Shown here one piece after another: positions 30,035 through 41,326 of a stretch of 64,000 nucleotides of DNA (within the stretch, counting starts at the first letter, position 1; every line of letters starts with the position of its first letter). Source of the DNA: Candidatus Pantoea bituminis (GTDB lineage Bacteria; Pseudomonadota; Gammaproteobacteria; Enterobacterales; Enterobacteriaceae); contig NZ_JAGTWO010000002.1 of the NCBI RefSeq assembly GCF_018842675.1, positions 224,841-288,840 of the forward strand. Direction: 5' to 3'. The translations under genes were made by a program, and so were the position numbers. The notes under the pieces were generated by a model. The model worked only from the letters and a program-made list of their open reading frames with translations. It was not told the DNA's origin and ran no database searches.

Positions 30035-30455
30035 TTTCTTCCCGTTAATAGAATTAATACATGGTAAGTAGGAAGCTAGAAAATGCATGGCAAGGCGATA
30101 ACTTACTTTTTTGCATAAGGTTTTTCATTAATGTTTTTTTATTATAAGTTAATCCATAAGGTAGTAAAAATTAAGGTTAACACTTAAAACTATATAGCTT
30201 CAGAGCCGAAATACATCGATCTTCGATTTTTTCATTGGTTTTTATTATCTTTATCAGCTTATTTCTTAACGGGAAAGGGGGATTGATGATGACTCAACTG
30301 CGAGGTATTCCATTCCAGATGGATAGTCGATAAATTCAATTCGAAACGGGTATTTAATTACAGTCGTTATTTAATTTTTTTGAGTTATTTGCCTTGCCGT
30401 CATGCATTTTGAATGAAAGCGATTAACAGCAGATCACCTCAATCTGGAGCGTATT
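30035..30455. other. Divergent promoter region, no gene seen
   Basis: This AT-rich spacer separates the leftward binding-protein gene from the rightward SfnB/monooxygenase operon. I could not assign operators with confidence. Confidence 0.45.
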
Positions 30456-31724
30456 ATGAGTGTTTTATCAGTTTCAGAACACATGGATAATCCCACCGAT
30501 CAACAACTTTTAGACTTATTCCGTCCTGTATTCAGGCTTATCGCTGAGAATGCCATACAGCGTGAAATCGATGGCAGTCGACCCCACGAAGAAATGAAGT
30601 GGCTACGAGAGTCGGGATTTACAGCTGTCCGCGTTCCTCGTGCCTTTGGTGGATTAGGTGCGAGTTTACGACAGCTCCATCTGCTGCTAATCGAGCTGGC
30701 GGCAGCCGATTCGAATCTGTCACATGCGCTTAGAGTACAGTTTCGCTTTATTGAAGGGCACCTGAAACAGCGTGATACGCCCTGGAGCATTGCATGGCTT
30801 AAAAGAATTGCGTCGGGCGTAGTTATAGCTGCAGGCAGTGCTGAACGCTTTGGTGCTCATGGTAAACCAGCCACGCGCGTATCAGAAACGGCCGGAAAAT
30901 TTTATGTAAATGGGCAAAAATTTTATTCAACTGGATCTATTTACGCAGACTTTCTTTCCGTTACTGCGACTACTGATCAGGGAGAAGTCGTAACGGTATT
31001 GGTACCGGTTAGCGCTCCCGGTGTTGAAGTGATCGATGACTGGGTTGGATTTGGTCAAAAATCCAGTGGCAGCGGTACTGCAATATTTACTAATACCCCG
31101 GTTGATAAAGAAAACATTATGCCTCCCTCCCGTGGCACGGGTGGTCACTATGCACATGTGCAGTTATCGCATCTTGCAACCACTGCAGGCATTGTTCGCC
31201 GGGCAACCGACGAAATCAGCGAGTTCGTATCCACTCGTCACCGTACATACAGTCAGGCCAGCGCGGAAACACCTGCAGATGACCCCTTGGTTCAAACCGT
31301 AATTGGTCGAGCAGATGCCGCCGCATATTCTCTCAAAGCACTGGTGCTTCAGGTTGCCATGCAACTGGATGACTTGGCTGAAGCCCGCTGGAAACTTAGA
31401 TGCGGTAACAGCAGCCTGACGCAACAGGCTATCGACAAACTTGAAAATGAGGCGGGCCTCGATACGTATCGCGCACAGACAGTGGTTTTTGATGTGGCAC
31501 TGCGTACGACAAATGAAATTTTTGAGGTTGGAGGTGCTTCAGCCATAGACCAGAGACGTCATCTTGATCGTCATTGGCGTAATGTCCGGACGCTCGCTTC
31601 ACACAACCCGCTGATTTATCGCCATCGTCAGTTGGGTGAATTTCGCCTTAAGGGGAATTCACCTTTCGACAAGAAAGGAAAAAGTCAGAATCTGGCCAGT
31701 GAAGATGCAGGTCTTGGGGTGTGA
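30456..31724 (+). CDS. Acyl-CoA dehydrogenase-fold flavin monooxygenase, SfnB-like
   Basis: This is the third member of the family in the locus, 422 residues. It shows VRVPRAFGGLGASLRQLH, ADSNLSHALRVQFRFIE, GQKFYSTGSIYADF, GFGQKSSGSGTAIF, and the terminal HLDRHWRNVRTLASHNP. It heads an operon with three luciferase-like monooxygenase genes (27 bp to the next ATG). SfnB relatives help release sulfite from sulfones under sulfur limitation, and DszC relatives oxidise thiophenes. Its true substrate is unknown. Confidence 0.84.
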   Translation: MSVLSVSEHMDNPTDQQLLDLFRPVFRLIAENAIQREIDGSRPHEEMKWLRESGFTAVRVPRAFGGLGASLRQLHLLLIELAAADSNLSHALRVQFRFIEGHLKQRDTPWSIAWLKRIASGVVIAAGSAERFGAHGKPATRVSETAGKFYVNGQKFYSTGSIYADFLSVTATTDQGEVVTVLVPVSAPGVEVIDDWVGFGQKSSGSGTAIFTNTPVDKENIMPPSRGTGGHYAHVQLSHLATTAGIVRRATDEISEFVSTRHRTYSQASAETPADDPLVQTVIGRADAAAYSLKALVLQVAMQLDDLAEARWKLRCGNSSLTQQAIDKLENEAGLDTYRAQTVVFDVALRTTNEIFEVGGASAIDQRRHLDRHWRNVRTLASHNPLIYRHRQLGEFRLKGNSPFDKKGKSQNLASEDAGLGV

Positions 31725-31751
31725 GAACACTTTTCTTGAGGAAAAACAGTA

Positions 31752-33067
31752 ATGGATAAGCGTCAGCTCCATCTCAATCTCTTTATATTCGATGCCGGAC
31801 ACCATGAAGCTGCCTGGCGCATGCCGGAATCTGATCCACATGCAAATGTCAATTTCACCGCATATAAAAAATTAGCGCAACTTGCTGAAAGCGCGAAATT
31901 TGATTCTCTGTTTCTGGCAGACAGTCCGGCGATGATGGGAGAACCCGGGCGTAGGCCAACAGCGCGCCTGGATCCTACTATTCTGTTGTCAGCCATTGCC
32001 GCAAGCACGGAAAAGATTGGTCTTATTGCGACAGCTTCAACAACCTATAACGCACCATACGAACTAACCCGACGTTTAAGTTCACTTGATCATATCTCAT
32101 CCGGTCGTGCGGGCTGGAATATCGTGACTACCTCCATTAAGGAGGCGGCACACAGCTTTGGCCTACCTTTCCATCCGGGTCATGCGGAACGATATCAACG
32201 CGCAGATGAGTTCTTAAGGGTGGCAACTGAACTGTGGCAATCTTGGCAGGCTGATGCGGTAGTGACTGATAAAGAGGCCGGAATCCATGCTTATGCCGAC
32301 AGGATCCATTCAATTATACATCATGGTGCACACTTCAGCGTGGAAGGCCCTCTTAACATTTCGCGAAGTCCGCAAATCTATCCCGTGCTTGTACAGGCAG
32401 GGTCAAGTGAAGGGGAAAAGCATTTGCGGCCAAGTGGGCTGAAGCAGTGTTTACGGCCCAAACAACTTATGAAGAAGCACAGCATTTTTATGGCGAAATG
32501 AAATCACGAGCGGTACAACATGGTCGCCGGCCTGAGCATTTACTCATCATGCCGGGAGTCGTACCTATTATTGCAGACACGCTAACAGAGGCACGTGAGA
32601 TTGAGTCAGCATTAAATGAGCTCATCATTCCCGACTATGCCCTCTATAAACTTGCAAACTTGCTGCAGGTACCTATTGATGATTTAAATCTGGATTCATT
32701 TATCCCTGTCAATCTACCTCCTGAAACCCATGTTGAAGGTGCTCGCAGCCGACGAACATTGGTGGTAGAGCTTGCCCGGCGTGAAAAACTTACAGTGCGT
32801 CAGTTAATTAGACGGTTGGGTGGTGGTCGTGGGCACTGGACACTGGTGGGGACACCGGATCAGGCAACAGATGCTCTGCAGCACTATTTCGAAAAAGGTG
32901 CTGCCGACGGTTTCAATATCATGCCAGCACTTTTGCCCTCAGGGCTGAGCACTTTTATTGAGAAAGTTGTGCCCAGATTACAGGATCGAGGCATATTTCG
33001 CCGTGAATATACGGGCTCCACTTTACGTGCACATTACGGTTTGCCACTGCCGACAGCACACAGCTAA
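31752..33067 (+). pseudogene. Luciferase-like monooxygenase, NtaA/SnaA/DszA family, one-base frameshift
   Basis: This is an FMNH2-dependent monooxygenase with a TIM-barrel fold. Seen are LHLNLFIFDAGHHEAAWRMP, FDSLFLADSP, LDPTILLSAIAASTEKIGL, ISSGRAGWNIVTT and NISRSPQIYPVLVQAGSS. It is interrupted at the G4 run 32412-32415. With one G the frame continues GGKAFAAKWAEAVFTAQ and ends with GAADGFNIMPALLP, about 438 residues, the family norm. As read, the two halves overlap in different frames. Its partner reductase is not in the window. Confidence 0.82.
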
Positions 33068-33087
33068 TTCAACTCATGGAGGAATGT

Positions 33088-34094
33088 ATGTCTAAAAGGC
33101 TACGCCTTGCCGTTGAGCTACCAGGAGAAGATCTTCTTACAGCTATCAGCAGCGCTGACCATTTGATCACAAATTATATTAAACAACTCAATCCAGTCTA
33201 CCTGCTACTTGGTGCGGAACGTAATACCCCATTAATGGGTGTTTCACCGAATCCAGGGATACTTGCGTGCTGGATATCCCGCAGATTAAAAAATTGCGGT
33301 TTAGTTATAGCTGCATCGCTACAGCGTGACCATCCTTATAATCTCGCACGTCGCGTAGCATCGTTTGATCACATCAGTAAAGGCAGAACCGGCATCCTAC
33401 TGATGGCTGAGGATCATGGTCAATCATTGGGGCTTGTTAAGCGCTCGTCCTGGATAGAGGAGCCGCTCAGCGCTCTGGCAGTTGCTGATGGCATGATAGC
33501 TATGCGCAAGCTATGGCGCACTTGGCCACGTGAAACTCTACACGCAAATCCGGAAATATCTTCGGCTGCTAAGGTAAGATATGCCGTTCATCAGGGTGTA
33601 TTTTCAACGAGCGGGCCGCTGAATAGCCCAACAACGCTGCAGGGGAACCTCTGTTGTTTTGGTATGTAAACCCATATCCCTGGCATGATGATGACCGTCA
33701 TTGTTTGTCCTATGCGGATGCAGCGATAGTTAATTACGCAGACTTTAAACAATTCATCAGCTGGTCTTCCTCTGAAACCAAAAATGCCAATGATCGCCAT
33801 GAATCAGTTCAAATTCATGTGCGCCTAAAATTACAGGATTTGAAACAGGATGTTATTAACGATCTCGAACAACATGCTGAAGTCACCGCTCTGATATTAG
33901 TTTGTGACAAGCTATCTCTACCTGATTTGGTAGAAAGAGTGCTGACAATATCCCGCCTCAGCGCATTGACGAACTTACATGAGCCTTTTGAAACCTTGCG
34001 CTCGTTACTGAAAATTCCCCTCGCACTGAACCCGATTTGTCTGCTAATCCAACAGCTTTTAGTCCCACACCAGCGGAGCCAGCATGAAAAATAA
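33088..34094 (+). pseudogene. Divergent luciferase-like protein, one-base frameshift
   Basis: ATG 33088 has GGAGGAAT upstream. The restored product is about 335 residues, roughly 100 shorter than its neighbours. It keeps LARRVASFDHISKGRTGILL, the barrel strand and flavin-side segment, but has lost most conserved residues and the C-terminal FNLMP block. One G is missing in the G4 run at 33642-33645; adding it gives LQGEPLLFWYVNPYPW. It overlaps the following monooxygenase gene by 11 bp. It may be a non-catalytic partner subunit (compare luciferase beta subunits) or a decaying copy. Confidence 0.65.
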
Positions 34095-35356
34095 CGCTGC
34101 ACGTAAAATGATAGTGAACGTGAACGTACTGGATTTCGGCCATTCTGGTTCTGCACGAGCCTATTCTGGCCTTCCTGCTGATACAGTCATGTCCGCAGAT
34201 TTTTATGCGGAACTGGGTAGAATTGCAGAGCAGGGAACGCTGGATGCCTTCTTCCTTGCAGACCACCCTTCTCTTACGAACGACCCACGAAGCAGCAGGG
34301 GTGCCAGAGCACTTGAACCAACTGCAATACTGACAATAGTAGCTGAGACCACAACTCATTTAGGGCTTGTGGGTACGCTATCTACCACATACAACGATCC
34401 TGTTGAACTGGCAGATCGCTTTCTGACACTGGATCATTTGAGTGGTGGCCGTGCAGCATGGAACGCTGTCACGACTTATAGTGCGGCAACAGGGCCAAAC
34501 TTTGGACTTATAAATAATCCCGACCGTGAGACACGTTATCGCCGGGCAGAAACCTTTGTTGACGTAGTGGCTCAACTCTGGCGCGGTGCTTATACCGGAA
34601 AGGATGTACATATCGATAATACAGACTTTAAATTAAGCGGCCGGCTGTCGCTGCCGGGCTCTCCCCAAGGATTTCCTTTATTCATTCAGGCGGGGGATCT
34701 GACCAAGGTCGGGCGTTGGCAGCCAGAACAGCAAATGCTGTTTTTTCCGCTGAAATGGTTTTATCTGCAGCGCGGGAACATTATAATTACATAAAAAAAC
34801 TGCAGTAGCTAATGGTCGGAAGCATGAAGATATAGCCATATTACCTGGACTGGTAACTGTCATTGGCAGCACTCATGCAGAGGCTGAAGAGCGTGAAATC
34901 GCCCAGAAATCAAAAGAGCCTGGTGATTATGAAATACGCCGACTCAGTGAAAAGCTCGGATTTGACCTTTCAGAGCTTAAGCCAGATGACCCATTGCCTA
35001 AAGAGGCAATAGCGGATTTTCCAGATCCACAGCTATTTAAAGGTTCAATGGGTTTCCGTGAGGCCTCAGTTAAATTGCTTCGTGAGCGTCAATATACCGT
35101 ACGTGAAGCGGTATCCGCATTAGCTGGAAGTGGTCATAAGCGAATAGTAGGAACACCAGAAGACATAGCAAATTTCATGCAACAATGGTTTGAAGCCGGA
35201 GGAGCTGATGGTTTTAATTTAATGCCAGACGTTCTTCCAGATGGGTTAGAAGCTTTTGTTAATGAAGTTGTACCAATACTGCGCAAAAAAGGCATCTTTC
35301 GTCATGAATATGAGGAAATAACCCTTAGAGAACGATGGAAAATGCCTGCTTACTAA
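34084..35356 (+). pseudogene. Luciferase-like monooxygenase, NtaA/SnaA/DszA family, two homopolymer lesions
   Basis: This is the second full-size member. It has VNVLDFGHSGSARAY, LDAFFLADHPSL, EPTAILTIVAETTTHLG, LSGGRAAWNAVTTY and, at the end, GADGFNLMPDVLPDGLEAF. Two bases are missing: one in the G5 run at 34692-34696 and one in the A7 run at 34793-34799. With both restored the reading is continuous to 35356 (about 425 residues). The enzyme should use FMNH2 from a reductase elsewhere in the cell. It is last in the operon and is followed by a hairpin. Confidence 0.8.
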
Positions 35357-35386
35357 AAAATGAATTAGAATGTTTTATATTTTAGC

Positions 35387-35404
35387 GCCCTGGAAAACCA
35401 GGGC
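35387..35404 (+). terminator. Hairpin after the monooxygenase operon
   Basis: GCCCTGG and CCAGGGC form a 7-bp stem with loop AAAA. The tail is AT-rich but has no T run. Confidence 0.5.
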
Positions 35405-36154
35405 ATAACGTTATCTAGTCAAGATGCAATAATAAGAGAGCCTATCTATGATTTTCCTCTGGACTTAAAACCCAACCCAAGAAATTCTTAAATGGTAAAA
35501 TCCCTATCTAAAAATAATAACAAATTAGCCAAACCAACATTATCAAATGATCCGCCCCTTTCTTCGAGAACATAAATGGTTGAAGAGGTCAGTGAAAATT
35601 GAGTAACGCTTCAGTAATCCTGCATCTATAGTTATAAACAGTTCAGAGCGTAAACACTCTACGGTCAAGCCATATTTATGCACCTTAAATGTTGTGTTAT
35701 AAAACAACCTAATAGATTCATGCAGCATTTGAGATTAACCTAAAATCTCATCGGGGTTGTCCGGCATCAGTGTTCCCTTGTTGAATAACAGCCCATATAC
35801 TCCTTTATAGAAAGTATCAGAACTATACCCGCGTCTATTAACCCAACGGCAGAGTTCATATGGTTCATCATATTTCGGTAAAAAGAATTCTATAGGGAAG
35901 ACAAATCATTACCTATCCGGACCACCTGATTAGTTTATCAGTAGCCTTAAGCTAGCATAGTGATGCAGAATCGTGATCCTTAATGGCCTAGGCAACGTAT
36001 ACATAAATAATGCATTAATATGCCCACCATGCTTATCTATTAAGCTGGTTTATTTTTGGCCTTTCGCGCTATCACAAGACCGCTCTATTAAGATAGTAGT
36101 TTTACCTTGAGTTATTATTTCACCCAAAAGGAGTTGCCATGAATAGATTCTTTC
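35405..36154. other. Unassigned 750-bp stretch
   Basis: I see no supported gene. Short minus-strand frames exist at 35543-35728 and about 35745-35910 (the latter contains NRRGYSSDTFYKGVYG), but they lack ribosome sites and recognisable families. It could be the remains of a mobile gene. Confidence 0.4.
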
Positions 36155-36191
36155 AAAAAAACGGTTCATATTGCAAAAAGCAATATGAACC
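36155..36191 (-). terminator. Rho-independent terminator of the second dctA-like operon
   Basis: GGTTCATATTGC and GCAATATGAACC form a perfect 12-bp stem with a five-base loop. On the minus strand it is followed by a run of seven T. It lies 80 bp after the last stop of the leftward operon. Confidence 0.9.
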
Positions 36192-36269
36192 TTGACCTGA
36201 TATTTACAATTTAACGGTTTTCTTTATGCACTACGTTTGCGACTGCATAGCGCTCTGTAAGGGGGCCTT

Positions 36270-37554
36270 TTACTTGTCTACCCCCAATTCAGACTGAAGT
36301 TTTTCCATATCCAGTGAGCCATTCCAGCGAGATATGGCGATAGTGGCAACACCATTACCTATAACATTTATCAGCGCTCCACCCTCCGAAATGAATCGGT
36401 ACACTCCCAGTACAAGTACAAGGCCTGCGGCAGGAACACTGTTCATTGAACCTAGCGTCGCGGCAAGTGTAATAAATGCTCCTCCACTCACGCTTGCAGC
36501 CCCTTCGATGTGAGCAGCAGTATGATCAGCATTGATATCTGGTGTTCAATTGTGAGATTTATGTCCAATGCTTGCGCTATGAACACTGCGAGCACAGTCA
36601 TGTTGATGCAACTACCATCAAGGTTAAAGCAATAACCAGAGGGCACAACGAGCCCAACTACTGGTTTATCACACCCTAACTTCTCAAGTTTAGTAATCAG
36701 TCTCGGCAATGCCGATTCAGATGAAGACGTTCCAAGAACGAGAGCCAGTTCTTCACGAATATAGCGGAGAAACCGCCACAGGCTAAATCCGAATAGTTTT
36801 GCCACAATATTTAATACAACAAAGACAAAGAAAAAACCGGTCAGGTAATAGCAGATAAGTAATGAACCATAAGATGACAGAGAACCTATACCATATTTGC
36901 CGATGGTAAAAGCCATTGCCCCCATTGCACCTAAAGGAGCCAGATACATTACAATTTTTAGCATGCGGAAGAATGTTTTAGAAATGAGATCAATGGTATT
37001 TAGCAATGGCTTACCAAGATCACCAAGCAGTTGAAGGCCGAATGCAAACAATATCGAAATAAACAAAACCTGCAGTATATTTCCTTCTGCAAATGCCCCA
37101 AATACCGTGTCGGGAATGATATGGGTCAGAAAGCCAGTAACTGTTTGCTCATGCGCGGCCTTGGTATATCCTGCAATCGCGCTTCCATCAAGTGATGCAG
37201 GATCGATATGCATCCCTTCCCTGGTTTTAAGAGGTTCACACCTATTAGTCCGATGACCAGTGCCAGTGTGGTTAGCACCTCAAAGTAAACCAGGGAGCGC
37301 CACCCTACCCGGCCTACACTTTTAAGGCTTTTCATGCTGGCAATACCGCTGACAATCGTACAGAAAATAATGGGTGCAATCAGCAGGCGAATAAGCTTAA
37401 TAAACGTATCGCCAAGAGGTTTAAGATCCACACCAGCACTTGGATAATAATGGCCAATACCTATCCCTATGATAATGGCAATGATTACCTGAATATATAA
37501 ATGCTTATACCATTTATTTTTATTGATATTCGAGGCAGCGATGTTCTGAGACAT
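36270..37554 (-). pseudogene. Second C4-dicarboxylate (DctA/SDF family) symporter, two homopolymer lesions
   Basis: ATG 37554 follows CGAGGA and begins [20 protein letters not shown]. The three pieces join when one base is added in the C3 run at 37214-37216 and one in the C4 run at 36500-36503. The restored protein of about 428 residues has LVLGTSSSESALPRLITKLE, GLVVPSGYCFNLDGSCINMT, and TSKGAASVSGGAFITLAAT, with the gate hairpins intact. The serine hairpin reads TSSSE rather than TSSSD. It likely imports the dicarboxylate handled by the CoA-transferase and lyase upstream in the same operon. Confidence 0.82.
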
Positions 37555-37622
37555 AATAAATCCTCGGGTGGTGAGTGCTATTTGTAGGGTAACTTCGAGC
37601 ATGTCATTGCACGCCCTGATAT

Positions 37623-38564
37623 TTAAATAACGCTATTTTTTACAGACCCGCCGAAATATCCGGCAAGATTGTAGTTAATACCTTTAACTAAGTTATTCAC
37701 ACTGCTTTCACTGGCCCATGCTATATGAGGAGTGATAATCAGATTAGGGTGTTTGAGTTTTAACAACCTGTTGCTTTCAGAAGGTGGTTCGTGGCTAAGC
37801 ACGTCTAACGCAGCGCCCCCAAGTCTTCCCGACTCAAGCGCAACGATCAGATCATCTTCATTGATAAGCGGGCCACGGGCAGTGTTGATGATCATTGCTC
37901 CAGGCTTCATTTCTGAAAATACTCTGCGATTGATGACCTGACGGGTTTCCGGGGTAAGCGGACAGTGCAGCGTGAGAATATCACTGCTGCGTATTACCTC
38001 ATCGAAGGCGGTATAACCTTCCCGTCTATTGCTTTGTCCAGGCCTTTCTGCAAACAACACATGCATGCCGATGCCTTTGGCAAGTCGCGCAACGGTACTT
38101 CCTATTTCGCCGCGGCCAATGATCCCGAGCGTTGCGCTTTGAATATCTTGAATTGGTGTTTTATGCAGGCAGAAATGTTCTGACTCGCTCCACTCAGTGC
38201 GTGAAGCCAAGGTGTGCTCATTCAGGCAGCGCCTCAATGCAAATACTGAAGCAATGACACCTTCTGAAACACTGCGTGTTGAGTATCCAGGAACGTTGCT
38301 TACAGCGATTCCTTTCTCACGACAATAGTCAATGTCAATACAGTCATAGCCTGTGGCCGCCACGCAGATAAACCGCAATGACGGCAGCTTTTCTAAGACT
38401 GCGCGGCGCAATGGCACTTTGTTTGTAATCACAACTTCTGCGTTATCTAGTACACTAAGAAGTTCCTCTTCTTTGGTACTGGCTCGGTAAAGCCATGTAT
38501 CGCAGTACTCTGGTTTTTGTAAATCAACTGGGAGAGTACCTGCGTCCAGGGTAACTATTTTCAT
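37623..38564 (-). CDS. D-2-hydroxyacid dehydrogenase (NAD-dependent)
   Basis: This 313-residue enzyme of the glycerate/hydroxypyruvate reductase group has the NAD motif [14 protein letters not shown], the catalytic Arg in [10 protein letters not shown], Glu in LSHEPPSE, and His in ITPHIAWAS, all in the right order. It would reduce a 2-oxo acid or oxidise the hydroxy acid. Its ATG 38564 follows the VOC stop directly. The place in the pathway is not obvious. Confidence 0.86.
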   Translation of the reverse strand: MKIVTLDAGTLPVDLQKPEYCDTWLYRASTKEEELLSVLDNAEVVITNKVPLRRAVLEKLPSLRFICVAATGYDCIDIDYCREKGIAVSNVPGYSTRSVSEGVIASVFALRRCLNEHTLASRTEWSESEHFCLHKTPIQDIQSATLGIIGRGEIGSTVARLAKGIGMHVLFAERPGQSNRREGYTAFDEVIRSSDILTLHCPLTPETRQVINRRVFSEMKPGAMIINTARGPLINEDDLIVALESGRLGGAALDVLSHEPPSESNRLLKLKHPNLIITPHIAWASESSVNNLVKGINYNLAGYFGGSVKNSVI

Positions 38565-38963
38565 TCAGCCACCTGTTTTATGGGAAGATTGGTAATGAGA
38601 AATCTCGATAAGATTCAGATCAGGATCGCGAAGATAAAATGAAGTAATGGGCCCACGCGCACCAGTTCGTGTAACTGGCCCTTCCAGGATCTCTACCTGG
38701 CTTGTCTCAAAATGCTGTTTTATCTGCTCTGTTGACCAGCAGCTAATCAGACAAATATCCAGCGAACCCGGAACTGGCAGATGTGCTTTAGGTTCGATTT
38801 CTTTTCCGTACTCATGGACATTAATTTTTTGCTGGCCAAATAAAAATGCAACGCGCTTTTCACCAAACATAATCAGTTCCATATTTAGTACACGGGTATA
38901 AAAATCCATGCAGGCCTTCAGGTCACGTGTCGTCAGAACCAGATGATCAAGATGCTTAATCAT
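38565..38963 (-). CDS. VOC (glyoxalase/dioxygenase) family protein
   Basis: This 132-residue single VOC protein has HLDHLVLTTRDLKACMDFY at the start, the metal-type His and the C-terminal YLRDPDLNLIEI with the Glu ligand. Members are lyases, isomerases or dioxygenases. It overlaps the lyase gene by 4 bp (ATGA) and is co-transcribed with it. Its reaction is unknown. Confidence 0.8.
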   Translation of the reverse strand: MIKHLDHLVLTTRDLKACMDFYTRVLNMELIMFGEKRVAFLFGQQKINVHEYGKEIEPKAHLPVPGSLDICLISCWSTEQIKQHFETSQVEILEGPVTRTGARGPITSFYLRDPDLNLIEISHYQSSHKTGG

Positions 38964-39942
38964 GCTTTCACTCCTACTTTGATGCAGCCGCTAAAACTCT
39001 GTTCAAGTGATCTGGGCATTGCATGCAATTCATCACGCCGACCAGCTCGCACGAGACTTCCGTGCACGTTATGACCAATCAAGGGTTCCAGGCTGCGTGA
39101 GATGTCCGTCAGTTCCGCGATATTAACTTTAGTTTCATAACCCATCAGCGAAAGCATATGCACCATGTCTTCAGTGCAGACATTACCGCTGGCTCCCGGC
39201 GCGTAAGGGCATCCGCCTAGACCACCAGCAGATGCATCAAAGCGAGCGATACCTTCTGACAGAGCTGCAATGGTGTTAGCGAGAGCGAGCCCACGCGTAT
39301 CATGAAAATGGAGCGTAATTTCCAGTTCAGGGAAAAACTTTTTCACGTTGCGGCAGAGGTTTGCGACCTGCGTCGGATATGCCATACCTGTGGTATCGCA
39401 AAGCGTTACCCCCTGACCCCCAGCCCTGCAAATCGGTCCACAAAGCCCAACACATCCTTTTCCGGCACGTCTCCTTCGAAGGGACAGCCAAACGCAGCGG
39501 AAAGCGACACATTGACTGCAACGGGTGAACCTGAAATCTCTGATATAACTTGTTTCAGCTGGTTGAAAGAGGCTTCTCGTCCCATACGCAGATTGGTGTT
39601 GTTATGACTTTCACTGCAAGACATCACCAGATTTGCTTCATTTATGTTGCACGCCATTGCGCGTTCGGCACCACGCAGATTAGGCACCAGCACGCTGTAT
39701 TCCACACCAGCGACTCGCTTAATCCCTTTCATCACCGCCTCTGCATCACGTAGAGCGGGTATAGCTTTCGGTGATGTGAAAGAGGTCACTTCAACCTTCG
39801 CGAAACCGCAGAGACTTAAACGATCAATCAGTGCAATTTTGTCTGGCGTTTCTACAAACACAGTTTCATTTTGCAGACCATCACGCGGACACACTTCCTG
39901 CATAAAGATGCGTTTTCCTTGACCCGGTTGAATTAAACTCAT
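38960..39942 (-). pseudogene. Hydroxymethylglutaryl-CoA lyase family protein, one-base frameshift
   Basis: This divalent-metal aldolase of the HMGL/DRE-TIM family cleaves 3-hydroxyacyl-CoA esters. Seen are VCPRDGLQNETVFVETPDK with the catalytic Arg-Asp, VEVTSFTSPKAIPAL, SCSESHNNTN, and, after the break, HFHDTRGLALANT (metal His) and GGCPYAPGASGNVCTEDMV with the active-site Cys. The frame breaks in the C5 run at 39417-39421, and one more base restores the reading and gives about 328 residues. Its start overlaps the CoA-transferase stop (ATGA), and its stop overlaps the VOC start. Confidence 0.83.
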
Positions 39943-41125
39943 ACGGTCCCCTTTTGCTTCAGGCGCTCAAGATCCTCTTCACTCATGCCCAATTCCATGA
40001 GGACCTCCTCAGTGTGTTCTCCCAACTCAGGAGCACGGCTTCGCAGCGTTCCAGGCGACGCCAGCAACTTTGGTACTATTCCGGGTAGTAAGATGGATGT
40101 GCCATCAGGCAATTGCTCTTTAAGCAGCATGTCCCTGGCCTGGTAATGTGGATCGTTAGCAATGTCAGCGGCATCGTAGATCTTCCCGGCAGGGATCCCC
40201 CTTCGTGAAGCGAGGCAAGTACTTCGGTGAGGCTGTATTGCGAGGTCCAGTCGCTGATTGCGTCATCAAGCATATCAACTTGTCTGACGCGCCCGTCGTT
40301 GTGGGCCAGCGCAGGATCAGTAGCAAGGTCGGGCCGATTGATGATATCCATCAGGCGCTGAAAAATTGAATCACCGTTGCCGGCAATCAGAGCATATTTA
40401 CCATCTTTACAACGGTATGCATTTGTAGGAGCAATACCGGGCAGACTACTGCCTGCGGGTTGACGTATGTGGTCGAATACAGAATATTCAGGGATCAGAC
40501 TTTCCATCATATTGAATACCGATTCGTAAAGGGCAACATCAATTTGTTGTCCTTCCCCGGTGGCGTCACGATGCCTTAACGCCAGGAGTACGCCAATAAC
40601 ACCATGTAAGGCAGATAGGGAATCGCCAATGGATACCCCAACTCTTACTGGTGTCCTGCCAGGTTCACCTGAGAGATGACGTAGGCCCCCCATCGCTTCG
40701 CCGATAACCCCAAAACCGGGGCGATCACGATAAGGCCCGGTCTGCCCGTATCCTGATACACTCAGAACAACCAGGCGCGGATTGAGTTCATGCAGCTTTT
40801 CCCAGCTAAGTCCCCATTTTTCAAGCGTGCCAGGGCGGAAGTTCTCAATCAAAACATCTGCGTCTTTCAGCAGAGTACGCGCGATCTTCTGCCCCTCCTC
40901 CTGCCTCAGATCTAATGTGAGCGAACGTTTGTTTCGCGACTGGGCAGCCCACCACACGGATGTTCCGTCATGCAGCATTCGCCATTTGCGTAAAGGATCG
41001 CCTTTGCCGGGCGGTTCTATTTTAATTACATCTGCTCCGAATTCAGCGAGCATGCGACCAGCCATCGGCCCAGCAATGAGCTGACCCATTTCAATGACAC
41101 GTAAATCTTCAAGTGGTGATGCCAT
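39939..41125 (-). pseudogene. Type III CoA-transferase (CaiB/BaiF), one-base frameshift
   Basis: This 395-residue restored protein starts at ATG 41125 with GGAGGAAGT upstream. It has LRVIEMGQLIAGPMAGRML, ADVIKIEPPGKGDPLRKW, SLTLDLRQEEGQKI, and GQTGPYRDRPGFGVIGEAMGG. The conserved catalytic Asp is in the GEG-QQIDVALYES region. The frame breaks at the C5 run 40197-40201; one more base gives HEGGIPAGKIYDAADI and continues to the stop at 39939. It activates a carboxylic acid as its CoA ester for the lyase that follows. Confidence 0.84.
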
Positions 41126-41202
41126 ACTTCCTCCGTTCACCGTTCTGTCACAGAGAAAGCATTGCGCTACGAAAGGATATTGAGAATTTATATTTTTTCA
41201 GC

Positions 41203-41227
41203 AACCCTTTCTTTTTGGAAAGGGTTT
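41203..41227. terminator. Inverted repeat between LysR and CoA-transferase operon
   Basis: ACCCTTTC and GAAAGGGT form an 8-bp stem with a T-rich loop. No T run follows, so it may be an attenuator or only a weak stop for the LysR transcript. Confidence 0.35.
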
Positions 41228-41326
41228 AATTAAAATATGGAAAAAAAACTTCCAAATTAATGATATTAGTCATAAATTTTTAATTAAAGTTAATTGAGGT
41301 ATGAAGAAAAAGAAATGGTTGTGCGT

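Noticed and set aside
35543..35728. 61-codon minus-strand frame
   Set aside because: No ribosome site, no recognisable family, in an AT-rich stretch.
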